Shown one piece after another: positions 18,125 through 26,693 of a stretch of 64,000 bases of DNA (the stretch's first letter is position 1; the number at the start of each line of letters is the position of its first letter). Below the pieces are notes generated by a model. That model worked only from the letters and a program-made list of their open reading frames with translations, ran no database searches and was not told the DNA's origin. The position numbers and the translations under genes were made by a program. The stretch spans positions 3,596,001 to 3,660,000 of the forward strand of contig NZ_CP043761.1 in assembly GCF_008386395.1 (NCBI RefSeq). Direction: 5' to 3'. This DNA is from Paenibacillus sp. 37 (GTDB lineage Bacteria; Bacillota; Bacilli; Paenibacillales; Paenibacillaceae).

Positions 18125-18952
18125 TCAGCATGGATTATTGATGAACTTCAGACGATATTCACTGGGAGAAATACCATATTGTTTCTTAAACACTCTGCTA
18201 AAATAAAAGGGGTCAGCAATGCCAACGGTCTCAGCAATCTGTTGTACAGACGCATCACTTGCCAATAACATTTGCTGTGCCATGTTTATACGATATTTCA
18301 ATACATATTCTGCTGGACCCATACCTGCATGTCTTCTAAACACGTAGGAAAGTCGATTTCGATTAACATTATTTTGTTCTGCAAGCGATGCGACAGTCAG
18401 ACTTTGATCATAATATTCTTGGATATAGGTAGAGACCCGCTCGAATAAAACATCTGATTCACAACTATTTTGCCTATGATCAACACATATTAAGGTCTCA
18501 TTCAGTACATCGCGAAACAGCATCTCGGTCTGAAACTTTGAAATACCTCCGCGCTGATTATACACATGCCAAAGACGCGTGATTAATTCGATCAGACGTG
18601 GGGATTGACCCGTTGATAATTCAAAATGCTGATGGGAAAAGCTTGTCTCCTTGAGGTCCGAACTACATATCCGGTATAAAACGAGGATGTATTCCCAGTC
18701 CGTTCTATGAAAAACGGTTTGATCCAGTTTCATTTTCGCGCCCCCGTGTACAACTTTTCCTGGTGAAAAGATATAGGGCGTACCATCAAATTGGAATTGA
18801 ATCTTTCCTGTAAGAGGAAATACAAATCCAGGAAAAGAATCGGTATAGTCAGCCTGGGGAACCCCTGGATTTCTAGCATATCGATATACTCCTTCGACTT
18901 GAAAAGGAATGTGTGCAAAATGCGCTGCTAACTGATTAACGTCTACATTCAC
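18125..18952 (-). CDS. AraC-family transcriptional regulator under a Fur box
   Basis: A 275-residue protein starting at GTG 18952 after GAGG. Residues 1-100 form a cupin-like sensor (FPGFVFPLTGKIQFQFDGTPYIF). Two C-terminal AraC helix-turn-helix motifs follow: VASLAEQNNVNRNRLSYVF and VQQIAETVGIADPFYFSRVF, ending in the family signature KQYGISPSEYRLKF. Its promoter carries a near-perfect Fur box in the spacer, so it should be made when iron is scarce. The family includes siderophore-sensing activators such as Bacillus Btr, which have an extra binding domain that this protein lacks. It may control iron uptake genes elsewhere, perhaps the siderophore-binding lipoprotein. Confidence 0.88.
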   Translation of the reverse strand: MNVDVNQLAAHFAHIPFQVEGVYRYARNPGVPQADYTDSFPGFVFPLTGKIQFQFDGTPYIFSPGKVVHGGAKMKLDQTVFHRTDWEYILVLYRICSSDLKETSFSHQHFELSTGQSPRLIELITRLWHVYNQRGGISKFQTEMLFRDVLNETLICVDHRQNSCESDVLFERVSTYIQEYYDQSLTVASLAEQNNVNRNRLSYVFRRHAGMGPAEYVLKYRINMAQQMLLASDASVQQIAETVGIADPFYFSRVFKKQYGISPSEYRLKFINNPC

Positions 18953-19019
18953 ATTACGTACCTCATTTCAAAAGTGTTTGCTGGTCATTCTAAGATAAAT
19001 CGTTGTGTACCTTACTCCA

Positions 19020-19048
19020 ACATTATTGATAACGATTATCACTGTCAA
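19020..19048 (-). promoter_or_regulatory. AraC-gene promoter with Fur box filling the spacer
   Basis: On the minus strand TTGACA (19048-19043), a 17-base spacer, then TAATGT (19025-19020). The Fur box TGATAACGATTATCA (19027-19041) occupies that spacer and has one mismatch to the 7-1-7 consensus. Repression by iron-loaded Fur is strongly implied for the AraC gene. The histidine kinase on the plus strand begins 114 bases away and may also be affected. Confidence 0.8.
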
Positions 19049-19154
19049 CATATATAATGAAAAAGAAAGCTCTTTTTACATATGGGCAATAGAATCCATC
19101 TTGTGTTAACATGTGCACTAACTAATCCAATGGCTTGTTTGAGAAGGGGAACCC

Positions 19155-20624
19155 ATGTCAATTCGAATAAAATTGCTGCTGTCCTTCACGGGCATGCTTG
19201 TTATAAGTCTGCTGTTCATCCTGCTTACGGCAAGTCTGTATACGATTGCGGCTACAGGGGATCTACAGAGTTTCCGCGATATTTACAAGGTACATTATCA
19301 GATCAACCCCCTGACTGAACAGGGAGAATCGATCTTTCAAGAGATGAAATTTCTGGCCAAAAATGACCCGGACGACCTGCAAAACAAGGTTTTGCTACGT
19401 GAATACGATATGAAGCTTCGAGCTGAGAAGTCAGGGCTCTACATCAGACGGGAGAATAGTCAGATCTTTGAATCGCTGACCTTCAACCAGCCGGAACTGA
19501 AACAAGCTCTACCTGCCTACGATCTTAACAATTATCAGATTCGAAGCACCTTTAATATTGGTGAGCGATTCTACGCGTATGCGAAATTTGATTTTCAATA
19601 TTCAGACGGGGAACGGGGGAGTATCTTTGTCATTCGTGAGAGAAGCCCCTTTGCGGAGCTTACTCGCAAGCTGCTGCCTGTGATGTCATTCCTGCTTATT
19701 GGCGTCCTAATCATTGCAAATCTGCTCTTGTTTCGCTGGATCACGCGCAGCTTCATTAAGCCATTGAATCAACTACGAAGTTCAGCCGAACATATTAAGG
19801 ATGGCAATCTATCCTTTAAACTTCAGCTAAACTCCAATGACGAGGTTGGTCAACTCAGCGAAGCGTTTGAGAGCATGCGGAATCAATTGCAGCGCTCTTA
19901 TGCGTTACGTCAGCAGGACGAAGTGAACCGCAAAGAGCTTATCTCCAACATTTCGCATGATCTCCGTACGCCGATTACCAATATCAAAGGTTATATTGAG
20001 GGCATTCGTGACGGAGTGGCTAATACTCCGGAGAAAATGGAGAGTTATGTTAATATCATTCACTCCAAAGCAGTTAGCATGGATAAGCTGGTGGATGAAC
20101 TGTTTTTGTATTCAAAGCTCGATTTGAACCAAGAACCTTTCCTGTTTAAAACAGTTGATCTCGCTGATTTCCTTGAAGATAGCATTGAAGAGCTGAGATA
20201 CGATTTGGAGGATAAAGGTATTGCCCTGGATTGGAATAACCAGGTGTCTGGTCCCGCTATGGCTGCTGTGGATCCGGAGAAGTTAAAACGTACCGTTGTT
20301 AATGTGGTGGATAATGCACTCAAATACATGGAGAATGAACATAAACGATTCGAGATTACACTTCAAGCCGATGAGAAATGGATTACGATGGCGTTTAAAG
20401 ATAATGGGAGGGGAATACCTGAAGAGGCACTGCCTTATATATTTGAACGCTTCTATCGTGCAGAACAATCCCGGAACTCCTCAACGGGCGGAAGTGGGCT
20501 CGGGCTGGCAATTGCCCGCCAAATCATTGATGGACATGGGGGCTTCATCTGGGCAGAAAGCCAGCCCAATGATGGCACGAGCATATATATCAAACTGAAA
20601 CGGCTGAATGAAGAGAGGGACTAA
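19155..20624 (+). CDS. Sensor histidine kinase (OmpR-partner type)
   Basis: A 489-residue membrane kinase starting at ATG 19155 after GAGAAGGGGAA. The first transmembrane helix is at about residues 7-31, an extracellular sensor of about 135 residues follows, and the second helix is near 169-192. Then come HAMP (KPLNQLRSSAEHIKDGNLSF), a HisKA domain with phospho-accepting His in NISHDLRTPITNI near 268, and an ATPase domain with NVVDNALKYM, DNGRGIPEE, FERFYRAEQS and GGSGLGLAIA. It should autophosphorylate and pass the phosphate to the response regulator 6 bases downstream. The signal is unknown; a Fur box lies upstream, but on the neighbour's promoter. Confidence 0.93.
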   Translation: MSIRIKLLLSFTGMLVISLLFILLTASLYTIAATGDLQSFRDIYKVHYQINPLTEQGESIFQEMKFLAKNDPDDLQNKVLLREYDMKLRAEKSGLYIRRENSQIFESLTFNQPELKQALPAYDLNNYQIRSTFNIGERFYAYAKFDFQYSDGERGSIFVIRERSPFAELTRKLLPVMSFLLIGVLIIANLLLFRWITRSFIKPLNQLRSSAEHIKDGNLSFKLQLNSNDEVGQLSEAFESMRNQLQRSYALRQQDEVNRKELISNISHDLRTPITNIKGYIEGIRDGVANTPEKMESYVNIIHSKAVSMDKLVDELFLYSKLDLNQEPFLFKTVDLADFLEDSIEELRYDLEDKGIALDWNNQVSGPAMAAVDPEKLKRTVVNVVDNALKYMENEHKRFEITLQADEKWITMAFKDNGRGIPEEALPYIFERFYRAEQSRNSSTGGSGLGLAIARQIIDGHGGFIWAESQPNDGTSIYIKLKRLNEERD

Positions 20625-20630
20625 TAAGTA

Positions 20631-21323
20631 ATGGCAAACATTTTGATCATTGAAGACGAAACAACGATTGCGGAACTGGAACGGGATTATTTTGAGCTCA
20701 ACGGATTTTCCGTGGATCTCTGCCATACTGGAGATGATGGCCTGAAGCAGGCACTGGAGGGGGACTATAATCTGATCATTGTTGATCTGATGCTTCCGGG
20801 ACTGGACGGCTTCGAATGTTGCAGGCGCATTCGAGAGGTAAAGGAAGTGCCCATCCTTGTCGTTTCTGCAAAAAAGGAAGAAATCGATAAGATCCGGACG
20901 TTCAATCTGGGAGTGGATGATTTTATTACAAAACCGTTCAGCCCAAGTGAGTTGGTTGCACGAGCAAAGGCTCATTTGACCCGATACGAGAGACTTCTTG
21001 GCAAAAACAAACCAGCTGAGCAGGATGAAATCCACATTCGAGGGCTTCACATTGACAAAGGATCACGCCGCGTTTTTGTTAATGGAGAAGAGGTGGCGAT
21101 TACAACCAAGGAATTCGAGTTACTTGTATTTCTTGCGAGTCATCCCAATCGTGTATTCAGCAAATCTGATCTGTTCGAGCGGATCTGGGGCATGGATTCC
21201 ACCGGAGATATTGCAACGGTAACCGTCCATATTCGCAAACTGCGTGGGAAGCTGGAGACAGACCCCAAAAATCCGGAGTATATTGAGACCGTCTGGGGCG
21301 CAGGCTACCGATTTACTGCATAA
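20631..21323 (+). CDS. OmpR/PhoB-family response regulator
   Basis: A 230-residue protein 6 bases after the kinase. The receiver domain has the acidic pair IIEDET, the phospho-acceptor Asp near 52 in LIIVDLMLPGLDG, the Thr/Ser of VVSAKKEEID and Lys in DDFITKPFSP. The C-terminal winged helix (residues 130-228) has KEFELLVFLASHPNRVFSK, DIATVTVHIRKLRGKL and VWGAGYRFTA. The partner is the kinase just upstream. No target is obvious; the SLH/ankyrin operon that follows 119 bases later is one candidate. Confidence 0.94.
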   Translation: MANILIIEDETTIAELERDYFELNGFSVDLCHTGDDGLKQALEGDYNLIIVDLMLPGLDGFECCRRIREVKEVPILVVSAKKEEIDKIRTFNLGVDDFITKPFSPSELVARAKAHLTRYERLLGKNKPAEQDEIHIRGLHIDKGSRRVFVNGEEVAITTKEFELLVFLASHPNRVFSKSDLFERIWGMDSTGDIATVTVHIRKLRGKLETDPKNPEYIETVWGAGYRFTA

Positions 21324-21442
21324 GTTTCCTGAAAATTTAGAGTCAGTTTATATTTTGTTAATAACTTTATCCTTGGGAGTTTCTTTTTGTCCTCTATTCT
21401 ATAGATACAGGCAACTACAACCTATAGAGGAGGAATTCAACT

Positions 21443-22951
21443 ATGAATTCTACAACCCGCAAAATCGCTACATTTCTAACCATAACTGCATTAGGTACAG
21501 CAGTGTTCCCGTTAACTGCGAATCAAGTACATGCAGCTACATACGTCACTAACATTGCGGCAACAACCGCACAGCTTACCCAACAACAGATCGAAGCTGC
21601 TATCAAGGATCTGAATAGCTTGGGGATCATGAACGGATATGCAGATCAATCTATGGGTGAACATCGAGCGATTACCCGTGCGGAGTTAGCTTCATTGGTT
21701 TTCAAAACATTTCATTTGGAGAGCAAGACTGGAGAAACCGTAGAATTAACGGATGTCAATTCCAATGCATGGTATGCGCCATATGCGTCAAAGCTTGTTG
21801 AACTCGGCATCATGCAAGCTAACGATGGACAATTCAATCCGCAGACTCAAGTGTCGGATGCTGAACTCGAACAGGTCGTATCCAAAGCGATGCAACGTGA
21901 TGTAAAGTCCGTTCACCATTGGATGAGCGAGTTTTACTCCGAGAACGGTTCGGCAACGCGTGGCGAAACAGCAGTGTTGTTGCAAACCGCACACCAAGCT
22001 ATTCCTTCGGAGCAAGCTCAAATCAAGAGCGTTAGATCGCTGAACGCCATTACGTTAATTGTCACATTCGACAAGCCGCTGACAGCAACGAATGAAGCTT
22101 TTGCCAAGGCGCAAACGGACTTTGCATTTAGTGGCGGGTTGACGTTAACCAATATGCCCCGTTTGAAAACAGGGTCGATTGCGACTTACATCGTTCCAAC
22201 GTCCGTACAAGATGCTGGTGAAGTGTACAACCTGACTTACAAAGGCCAAGATGCTGGTTCCTTTGAAGGCAGTGCCACGAAAATAAACATGACAACGGCT
22301 AGTCAAGTAACGAATGATACATTCGAGATTGAAGCGCTGCAAATGAACGGTGTAGTGGATTATGGTTACATCATTTCGGCTTACAGCGGTGGTCGAGGAG
22401 CTAATGCATTTGTGCTGAATGATCAAGAGCAAGCAGGAGGCAAAACGGTTCAAATAATCTCTTCCATGCAGGCAAGACAAGTTGTAATTACGCCAGAAGG
22501 TGGCGAGCCTATCGTTGCCAGATATGTTCCGTTCACGCAATCCACAGATGGCAAACAAGAACCGAAGTTCCGTTTGCCTGAGGGACAAACGCTGAAATCA
22601 GGTGTCACATATACGGTTTCTTCGGATTGGGCCAACATCGAAAATGCTTCATTTAAGGCGAAATCGTTTGATGCACTAGTGGTTGCAAGTACTCAAGCAG
22701 TGAGCGAAACCTCCATGGAAGTTACGCTTGACCAGGATCCTGGGGATGAACTGTTCTCTGGTCGAAGTGTAACGGTAACTTCATCTAGCGGGGATGTTCT
22801 GACGGCCACTTATAAATATTCAAGTCGAAAAGGTGCGACGGGTGTATTCGACCTAACGAATGATGGGAAGTTGACTCCGGGTACTACGTATACAATAAAC
22901 CCAGTTGGGGATTGGAGTATCGCTTCTTCGGTCACCTTGACACTGGAGTAA
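21443..22951 (+). CDS. Secreted SLH-domain protein with Ig-like C-terminal part
   Basis: A 502-residue protein with signal peptide MNSTTRKIATFLTITALGTA, cleaved near VHAAT, starting at ATG 21443 after GAGGAGG. Residues 45-175 hold two clear SLH repeats (LGIMNGYADQ..ITRAELASLVF; VELTDVNSNAWYAPYASKLVELGIM) and a poor third (WMSEFYSENGSATRGETAVLL). SLH triplets bind pyruvylated secondary wall polymer, so the protein should sit on the cell wall. The rest contains two or three beta-sandwich modules of the kind with AITLIVTFDKPL and SMEVTLDQDPGDELFSGR, resembling bacterial Ig-like folds. No catalytic motif was seen. It is followed by the ankyrin lipoprotein after 10 bases. Confidence 0.85.
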   Translation: MNSTTRKIATFLTITALGTAVFPLTANQVHAATYVTNIAATTAQLTQQQIEAAIKDLNSLGIMNGYADQSMGEHRAITRAELASLVFKTFHLESKTGETVELTDVNSNAWYAPYASKLVELGIMQANDGQFNPQTQVSDAELEQVVSKAMQRDVKSVHHWMSEFYSENGSATRGETAVLLQTAHQAIPSEQAQIKSVRSLNAITLIVTFDKPLTATNEAFAKAQTDFAFSGGLTLTNMPRLKTGSIATYIVPTSVQDAGEVYNLTYKGQDAGSFEGSATKINMTTASQVTNDTFEIEALQMNGVVDYGYIISAYSGGRGANAFVLNDQEQAGGKTVQIISSMQARQVVITPEGGEPIVARYVPFTQSTDGKQEPKFRLPEGQTLKSGVTYTVSSDWANIENASFKAKSFDALVVASTQAVSETSMEVTLDQDPGDELFSGRSVTVTSSSGDVLTATYKYSSRKGATGVFDLTNDGKLTPGTTYTINPVGDWSIASSVTLTLE

Positions 22952-22961
22952 AGGAGGCAGT

Positions 22962-23672
22962 ATGAGTAAATCGCTGATCATCGTTGTCCTGATAAGCAGT
23001 ATGTTGATCGTCCAGGGCTGCGTGCCTGAAATGAGAAACGACTCTAACGTAGAGGTAAAGGCCATGACTTCAGCAGATGAACAGCTGTTCAAGGCAGTAG
23101 AGGACAGCGATACTGAACGCATAGAACAAATGATTCAAGCAGGCGCCAATATCAATGCTCAAGATCAGACTGGCCGAACAGCTACAATGATTGCAACTTA
23201 CAATAATGACCCAGCATCGGCTAAAGTGTTAATTGAAGCGGGGGCAGACGTGAATATACAGGACGATATGAAAAACACCCCGTTTCTGTATGCTGGCGCT
23301 GAAGGATACTTGGATATTTTGAAGCTGACAATCGAGGCCGGAGCGGACCCAACGATAACGAATCGATATGGAGGGACAGCACTTATTCCAGCTTCGGAGC
23401 ATGGATATGTGGATGTAGTGCAAGAATTACTGACTCAAACTTCGGTGGATGTGGACCATGTGAATCAATTGGGATGGACAGCATTACTCGAAGCGATCAT
23501 TCTTAACGATGGCAATGCTCAGCAGCAGGAGACGATACAATTACTCATTGATCATGGAGCAGACGTGAACATACCGGATCGTGATGGGGGATCACCGCTC
23601 AGTCATGCGAAGAGTAAAGGCTTTAAAGAAATTGAAGACATATTGGTACGGGCTGGAGCCCAACAGAAATGA
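22962..23672 (+). CDS. Ankyrin-repeat lipoprotein
   Basis: A 236-residue protein with ATG after AAAGGAGG, 10 bases after the SLH gene, so it is co-transcribed. The lipobox is LIVQGC (Cys 20). Six ankyrin-type repeats fill residues 45-235, for example EQMIQAGANINAQDQTGRTA, LIEAGADVNIQDDMKNTPF and LLIDHGADVNIPDRDGGSPL. It should be an extracellular membrane-anchored binding scaffold. Its likely partner is the SLH protein or another surface protein, which is an inference from the operon only. Confidence 0.88.
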   Translation: MSKSLIIVVLISSMLIVQGCVPEMRNDSNVEVKAMTSADEQLFKAVEDSDTERIEQMIQAGANINAQDQTGRTATMIATYNNDPASAKVLIEAGADVNIQDDMKNTPFLYAGAEGYLDILKLTIEAGADPTITNRYGGTALIPASEHGYVDVVQELLTQTSVDVDHVNQLGWTALLEAIILNDGNAQQQETIQLLIDHGADVNIPDRDGGSPLSHAKSKGFKEIEDILVRAGAQQK

Positions 23673-23727
23673 TCTAGGGTCAATAAAGAAACCAAAATGT
23701 TGAGCTACATGTAAATGGTATTTATAG

Positions 23728-23763
23728 AGCGCCTGGTTCCTTCGATGCTGAGGGGCAGGCGCT
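23728..23763 (+). terminator. Hairpin after ankyrin lipoprotein gene
   Basis: AGCGCCTG pairs exactly with CAGGCGCT around a 20-base loop, followed by TCATTATATT in place of a clean T-run. Confidence 0.55.
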
Positions 23764-23848
23764 TCATTATATTAAAAAATGAATATCTCTGCTTTGAAAT
23801 TTTCTATAGTGTACCACTCTGCTTCCAGATAAAATGGAAATACCAACC

Positions 23849-23864
23849 ATGTAAGCGTTATCTA
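23849..23864 (+). promoter_or_regulatory. cre (CcpA) site upstream of lichenase
   Basis: ATGTAAGCGTTATCTA matches the cre consensus at all but one of its defined positions and lies 86 bases before the lichenase start. It is well placed for catabolite repression. Confidence 0.65.
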
Positions 23865-23949
23865 TTATTGTAGCTCAGGTATCTTTACCTTTTGCACCTG
23901 CTACTCAGTAGCCCTAACTTGAACAGGTTGGAATCATTCATGGAGGTGT

Positions 23950-24666
23950 ATGATGAAAAGGAAGTCTTGGTATACTTTGGCGGTAACTGGTGTCATCTCT
24001 TTGTTTTTTTCGGTAAGCGCTTTCGCGGGTTATGTTTTCTGGGAACCTCTAACCTATTTTAACGCAAGTACGTGGCAAAAAGCGGATGGGTATTCCAATG
24101 GAAGCATGTTTAACTGTACGTGGAGGGCTAACAATGTTAATTTTACAAGTGACGGCAAGCTTAAGCTTGGTTTGACCAGCTCTGCACAGAACAAGTTTGA
24201 TTGCGGAGAGTATCGTACCACAAATACGTATGGATACGGCTTGTATGAAGTCAGTATGAAACCTGCCAAGAACACAGGTGTAGTATCGTCTTTTTTCACA
24301 TACACAGGCCCTGCACATGGCACCCAATGGGATGAGATTGATATCGAATTTTTAGGTAAAGACACAACCAAAGTGCAGTTTAATTATTATACCAATGGCG
24401 TTGGTAATCATGAGAAGGTTATCAATCTAGGTTTTGATGCATCTCAGGGCTTCCATACGTATGCATTTGACTGGCAGCCGGGACATATCAAATGGTATGT
24501 TGATGGTGTATTGAAGCATACGGCAACCAGCAATATTCCTAAAACACCTGGAAAAATCATGATGAACCTCTGGAATGGAACAGGAGTAGATAGCTGGCTT
24601 GGTCCTTATAACGGGGCCAATCCGCTCTATGCTGAGTACGATTGGGTTAAATATACGAGTAATTAA
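23950..24666 (+). CDS. bglS: Endo-beta-1,3-1,4-glucanase (lichenase, GH16)
   Basis: A 238-residue secreted enzyme. The start [10 protein letters not shown] has GGAGGT just upstream; the second ATG (23953) has better spacing. The signal peptide is cut after residue 26 (SAFA). The catalytic loop [16 protein letters not shown] has the nucleophile and acid/base Glu near 128 and 132, and the disulphide Cys pair sits in MFNCTW and [26 protein letters not shown] and the closing [11 protein letters not shown] agree with my recollection of the Paenibacillus GluB/LicB enzymes along the whole length. It cuts beta-1,4 bonds next to beta-1,3 bonds in cereal beta-glucan and lichenan. A cre site stands upstream and a strong terminator follows. 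It supplies oligosaccharides to the ABC importer next door. Confidence 0.97.
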   Translation: MMKRKSWYTLAVTGVISLFFSVSAFAGYVFWEPLTYFNASTWQKADGYSNGSMFNCTWRANNVNFTSDGKLKLGLTSSAQNKFDCGEYRTTNTYGYGLYEVSMKPAKNTGVVSSFFTYTGPAHGTQWDEIDIEFLGKDTTKVQFNYYTNGVGNHEKVINLGFDASQGFHTYAFDWQPGHIKWYVDGVLKHTATSNIPKTPGKIMMNLWNGTGVDSWLGPYNGANPLYAEYDWVKYTSN

Positions 24667-24674
24667 GCAGACTG

Positions 24675-24700
24675 AAGCAGCTGTTAGCAGCTGCTTTTTT
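24675..24700 (+). terminator. Terminator after lichenase
   Basis: AAGCAGCTG and CAGCTGCTT pair perfectly around TTAG, followed by TTTT. Confidence 0.93.
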
Positions 24701-24770
24701 CTATATTCAGGCATTGTATTTATTCAATATATGTATTCAATATCCAATATCCTAAATTAATGCAATAAAT

Positions 24771-24783
24771 GTTGCAATATTAG
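24771..24783 (+). promoter_or_regulatory. Candidate YesN operator upstream of the binding-protein gene
   Basis: GTTGCAATATTAG occurs here, 72 bases before the start codon, and again exactly at 30096-30108 in the kinase/permease divergent region. The match across two promoters of one transport system suggests a binding site for the local response regulator. Confidence 0.5.
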
Positions 24784-24854
24784 TATGGGCATAAATATCA
24801 AACATTCATTATGATTAACCTGTAAGCAACATTACATAGACTGGGGGAACGAAG

Positions 24855-26540
24855 TTGGACACAAGTAAAAAGAGACGAGTAGGCAGTTTGGTCATGATCG
24901 GTGTATTGGCCCTATCTGTAGCCTTGAGCGGGTGTAGTAACGGGAGCGACAAGAAAACAGAATCGAGTACACCAGCGACAACGTTGGAACTCAAAAATGG
25001 GAAGTATGATCCACCAGTATCCATTACGTATTTACGACCATGGGGTCCAGACGTGAAGTTTAAGTCAGGCGAGGATCAGGATAACAACGTCCATACAAAA
25101 TGGGCCAAGGAGAAACTCGGGATTGAGTTGAAAAACCAGTGGATATCTCCTTCTACCAATAATGCATTTGAGACGAAACTGCGTCTATCGCTTGCTTCCA
25201 ATGCGGACATGCCAGACATTATTTCGTATCGCGGCGAATTCAATCTGGTGCGTGAATTGATTGAGTCCGGAAAATTTGTCGATGCTGGCGAGTTGTTTGA
25301 CAAATATGCCAGCGACACATGGAAAGCAGCCGTAAACGAAGATCCTTCCGTATGGTATCCATACATGCAAGATGGCAAAAAGATCGGTATTCCGATTCTG
25401 GACTATTCCTATAATGGTGATCCTGTCATGTGGATCCGCGAAGACTGGATGAAGAAATTTAATCTGGAAGCACCTAAAACGATAGATGATCTTGAAGTCA
25501 TTATGGAAACGTTTACGAATCAAGATCCGGATGGCAATGGGAAGCAGGACACTTACGGACTCACCATTGGCTTTAAGAACTGGCTGAACACTTGGATGTC
25601 TGAAGCTGGGTGGGTATTTGGCGCTTATGGTACAATGCCAAACCAATGGAATCTGACGGCAGACGGAAAACTTGAATACGGTTCCGTTACACCTGGTGCA
25701 AAACAGGCTTTGGCCAAATTACAGAGCTGGATGAGCAAAGGTTATATCCCGGAAGAAGCCGGTGTGTATGACGAGACAAAAGCTGCTGAAGAATTTACTG
25801 CCGGAAAAGCAGGTATTGTGGTAGGTCCTCACTGGATGCCATCCTGGCCGCTGGAGGATGTGAAGAAAAACAATCCTGAGGCTGAATACAAGGCGTATCC
25901 CATTCCTTCCGGTCCAAACGGTCAAGCAGGAAGACATGGTACGTCGAACGGAAACGGCGTAGTTCTAATTAACAAAGACATGAAAAATCCGGAAGCCTTT
26001 TTCACCTATCAGAACTATCTCTTTGATCATTATGCGAATCCTAAAGAGGGCGATGAGTTTGAGCATGGATTTGCGGAAGGATACGATTGGGTTATGGTAG
26101 ATGGGAAACCATCAACCGATGCAAGTCTTACGGGTGGTTATGCTCCCGAGAAGTACACTTTGACTTTTGATGGAGCGCGAATTCCGAATCTGAGTATGAC
26201 AACACTCGCGAAGCTGGCAAGTGGTGAAGAACCAACAACGCCATTTGAGAAAAAAATCAAATCAGGTGTACCGACACCTATGCTTGATGCAGCCAAGATT
26301 GTTTTGGATCAAAAGGATATCGTGTTCAATCAGATGTTTACCGGTGCACCTTCAATGACGATGCAGATGAACAATGACATTTTGACCAAGATGGAGAAGG
26401 ATACCTTCTCTCAAATTGTATATGGCAAAACCTCTGTTGATGCGTTCGACTCATTTGTTGAGAAGTGGAAGTCTTCAGGTGGAGATCAGATCACGAAAGA
26501 AGTTAACGAGTGGTATGATTCCGTGAAAAGCGGAAAATAG
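24855..26540 (+). CDS. CUT1 ABC transporter solute-binding lipoprotein
   Basis: A 561-residue protein starting at TTG 24855 after GGGGGAACG. The lipobox is LSGC (Cys 27). It belongs to the long LplA/YtcQ-type family 1 solute-binding proteins, with early VSITYLRPWGPDVKF, WAKEKLGIELKNQWI, and the EF-hand-like calcium loop DPDGNGKQDTYGL near residue 230. It should bind beta-glucan oligosaccharides at the membrane and deliver them to the permease pair at 30.2-32.0 kb. It is separated from those permeases by the oppositely oriented kinase and regulator genes, so transcription is separate but probably co-regulated through a shared 13-mer. Confidence 0.92.
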   Translation: MDTSKKRRVGSLVMIGVLALSVALSGCSNGSDKKTESSTPATTLELKNGKYDPPVSITYLRPWGPDVKFKSGEDQDNNVHTKWAKEKLGIELKNQWISPSTNNAFETKLRLSLASNADMPDIISYRGEFNLVRELIESGKFVDAGELFDKYASDTWKAAVNEDPSVWYPYMQDGKKIGIPILDYSYNGDPVMWIREDWMKKFNLEAPKTIDDLEVIMETFTNQDPDGNGKQDTYGLTIGFKNWLNTWMSEAGWVFGAYGTMPNQWNLTADGKLEYGSVTPGAKQALAKLQSWMSKGYIPEEAGVYDETKAAEEFTAGKAGIVVGPHWMPSWPLEDVKKNNPEAEYKAYPIPSGPNGQAGRHGTSNGNGVVLINKDMKNPEAFFTYQNYLFDHYANPKEGDEFEHGFAEGYDWVMVDGKPSTDASLTGGYAPEKYTLTFDGARIPNLSMTTLAKLASGEEPTTPFEKKIKSGVPTPMLDAAKIVLDQKDIVFNQMFTGAPSMTMQMNNDILTKMEKDTFSQIVYGKTSVDAFDSFVEKWKSSGGDQITKEVNEWYDSVKSGK

Positions 26541-26588
26541 GATGACGCAGGGCTGGCTGAATTGATTCATCGCGGCCACATAAGCACC

Positions 26589-26630
26589 AAAAAGGCATTG
26601 CAGGAGTAGATCTCCGGCAGTGCCTTTTTG
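26589..26630 (+). terminator. Terminator after binding-protein gene
   Basis: AAAAGGCATTGC and GGCAGTGCCTTTT form a long stem extended by GGAG/CTCC around TAGAT. T residues follow, and it can act for both convergent genes. Confidence 0.85.
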
Positions 26631-26693
26631 TATTTGATATGGAGAAGGGGAAACCGGAGAGATTACTAGAAACTCAAGTCTGGCCTGAGTATC

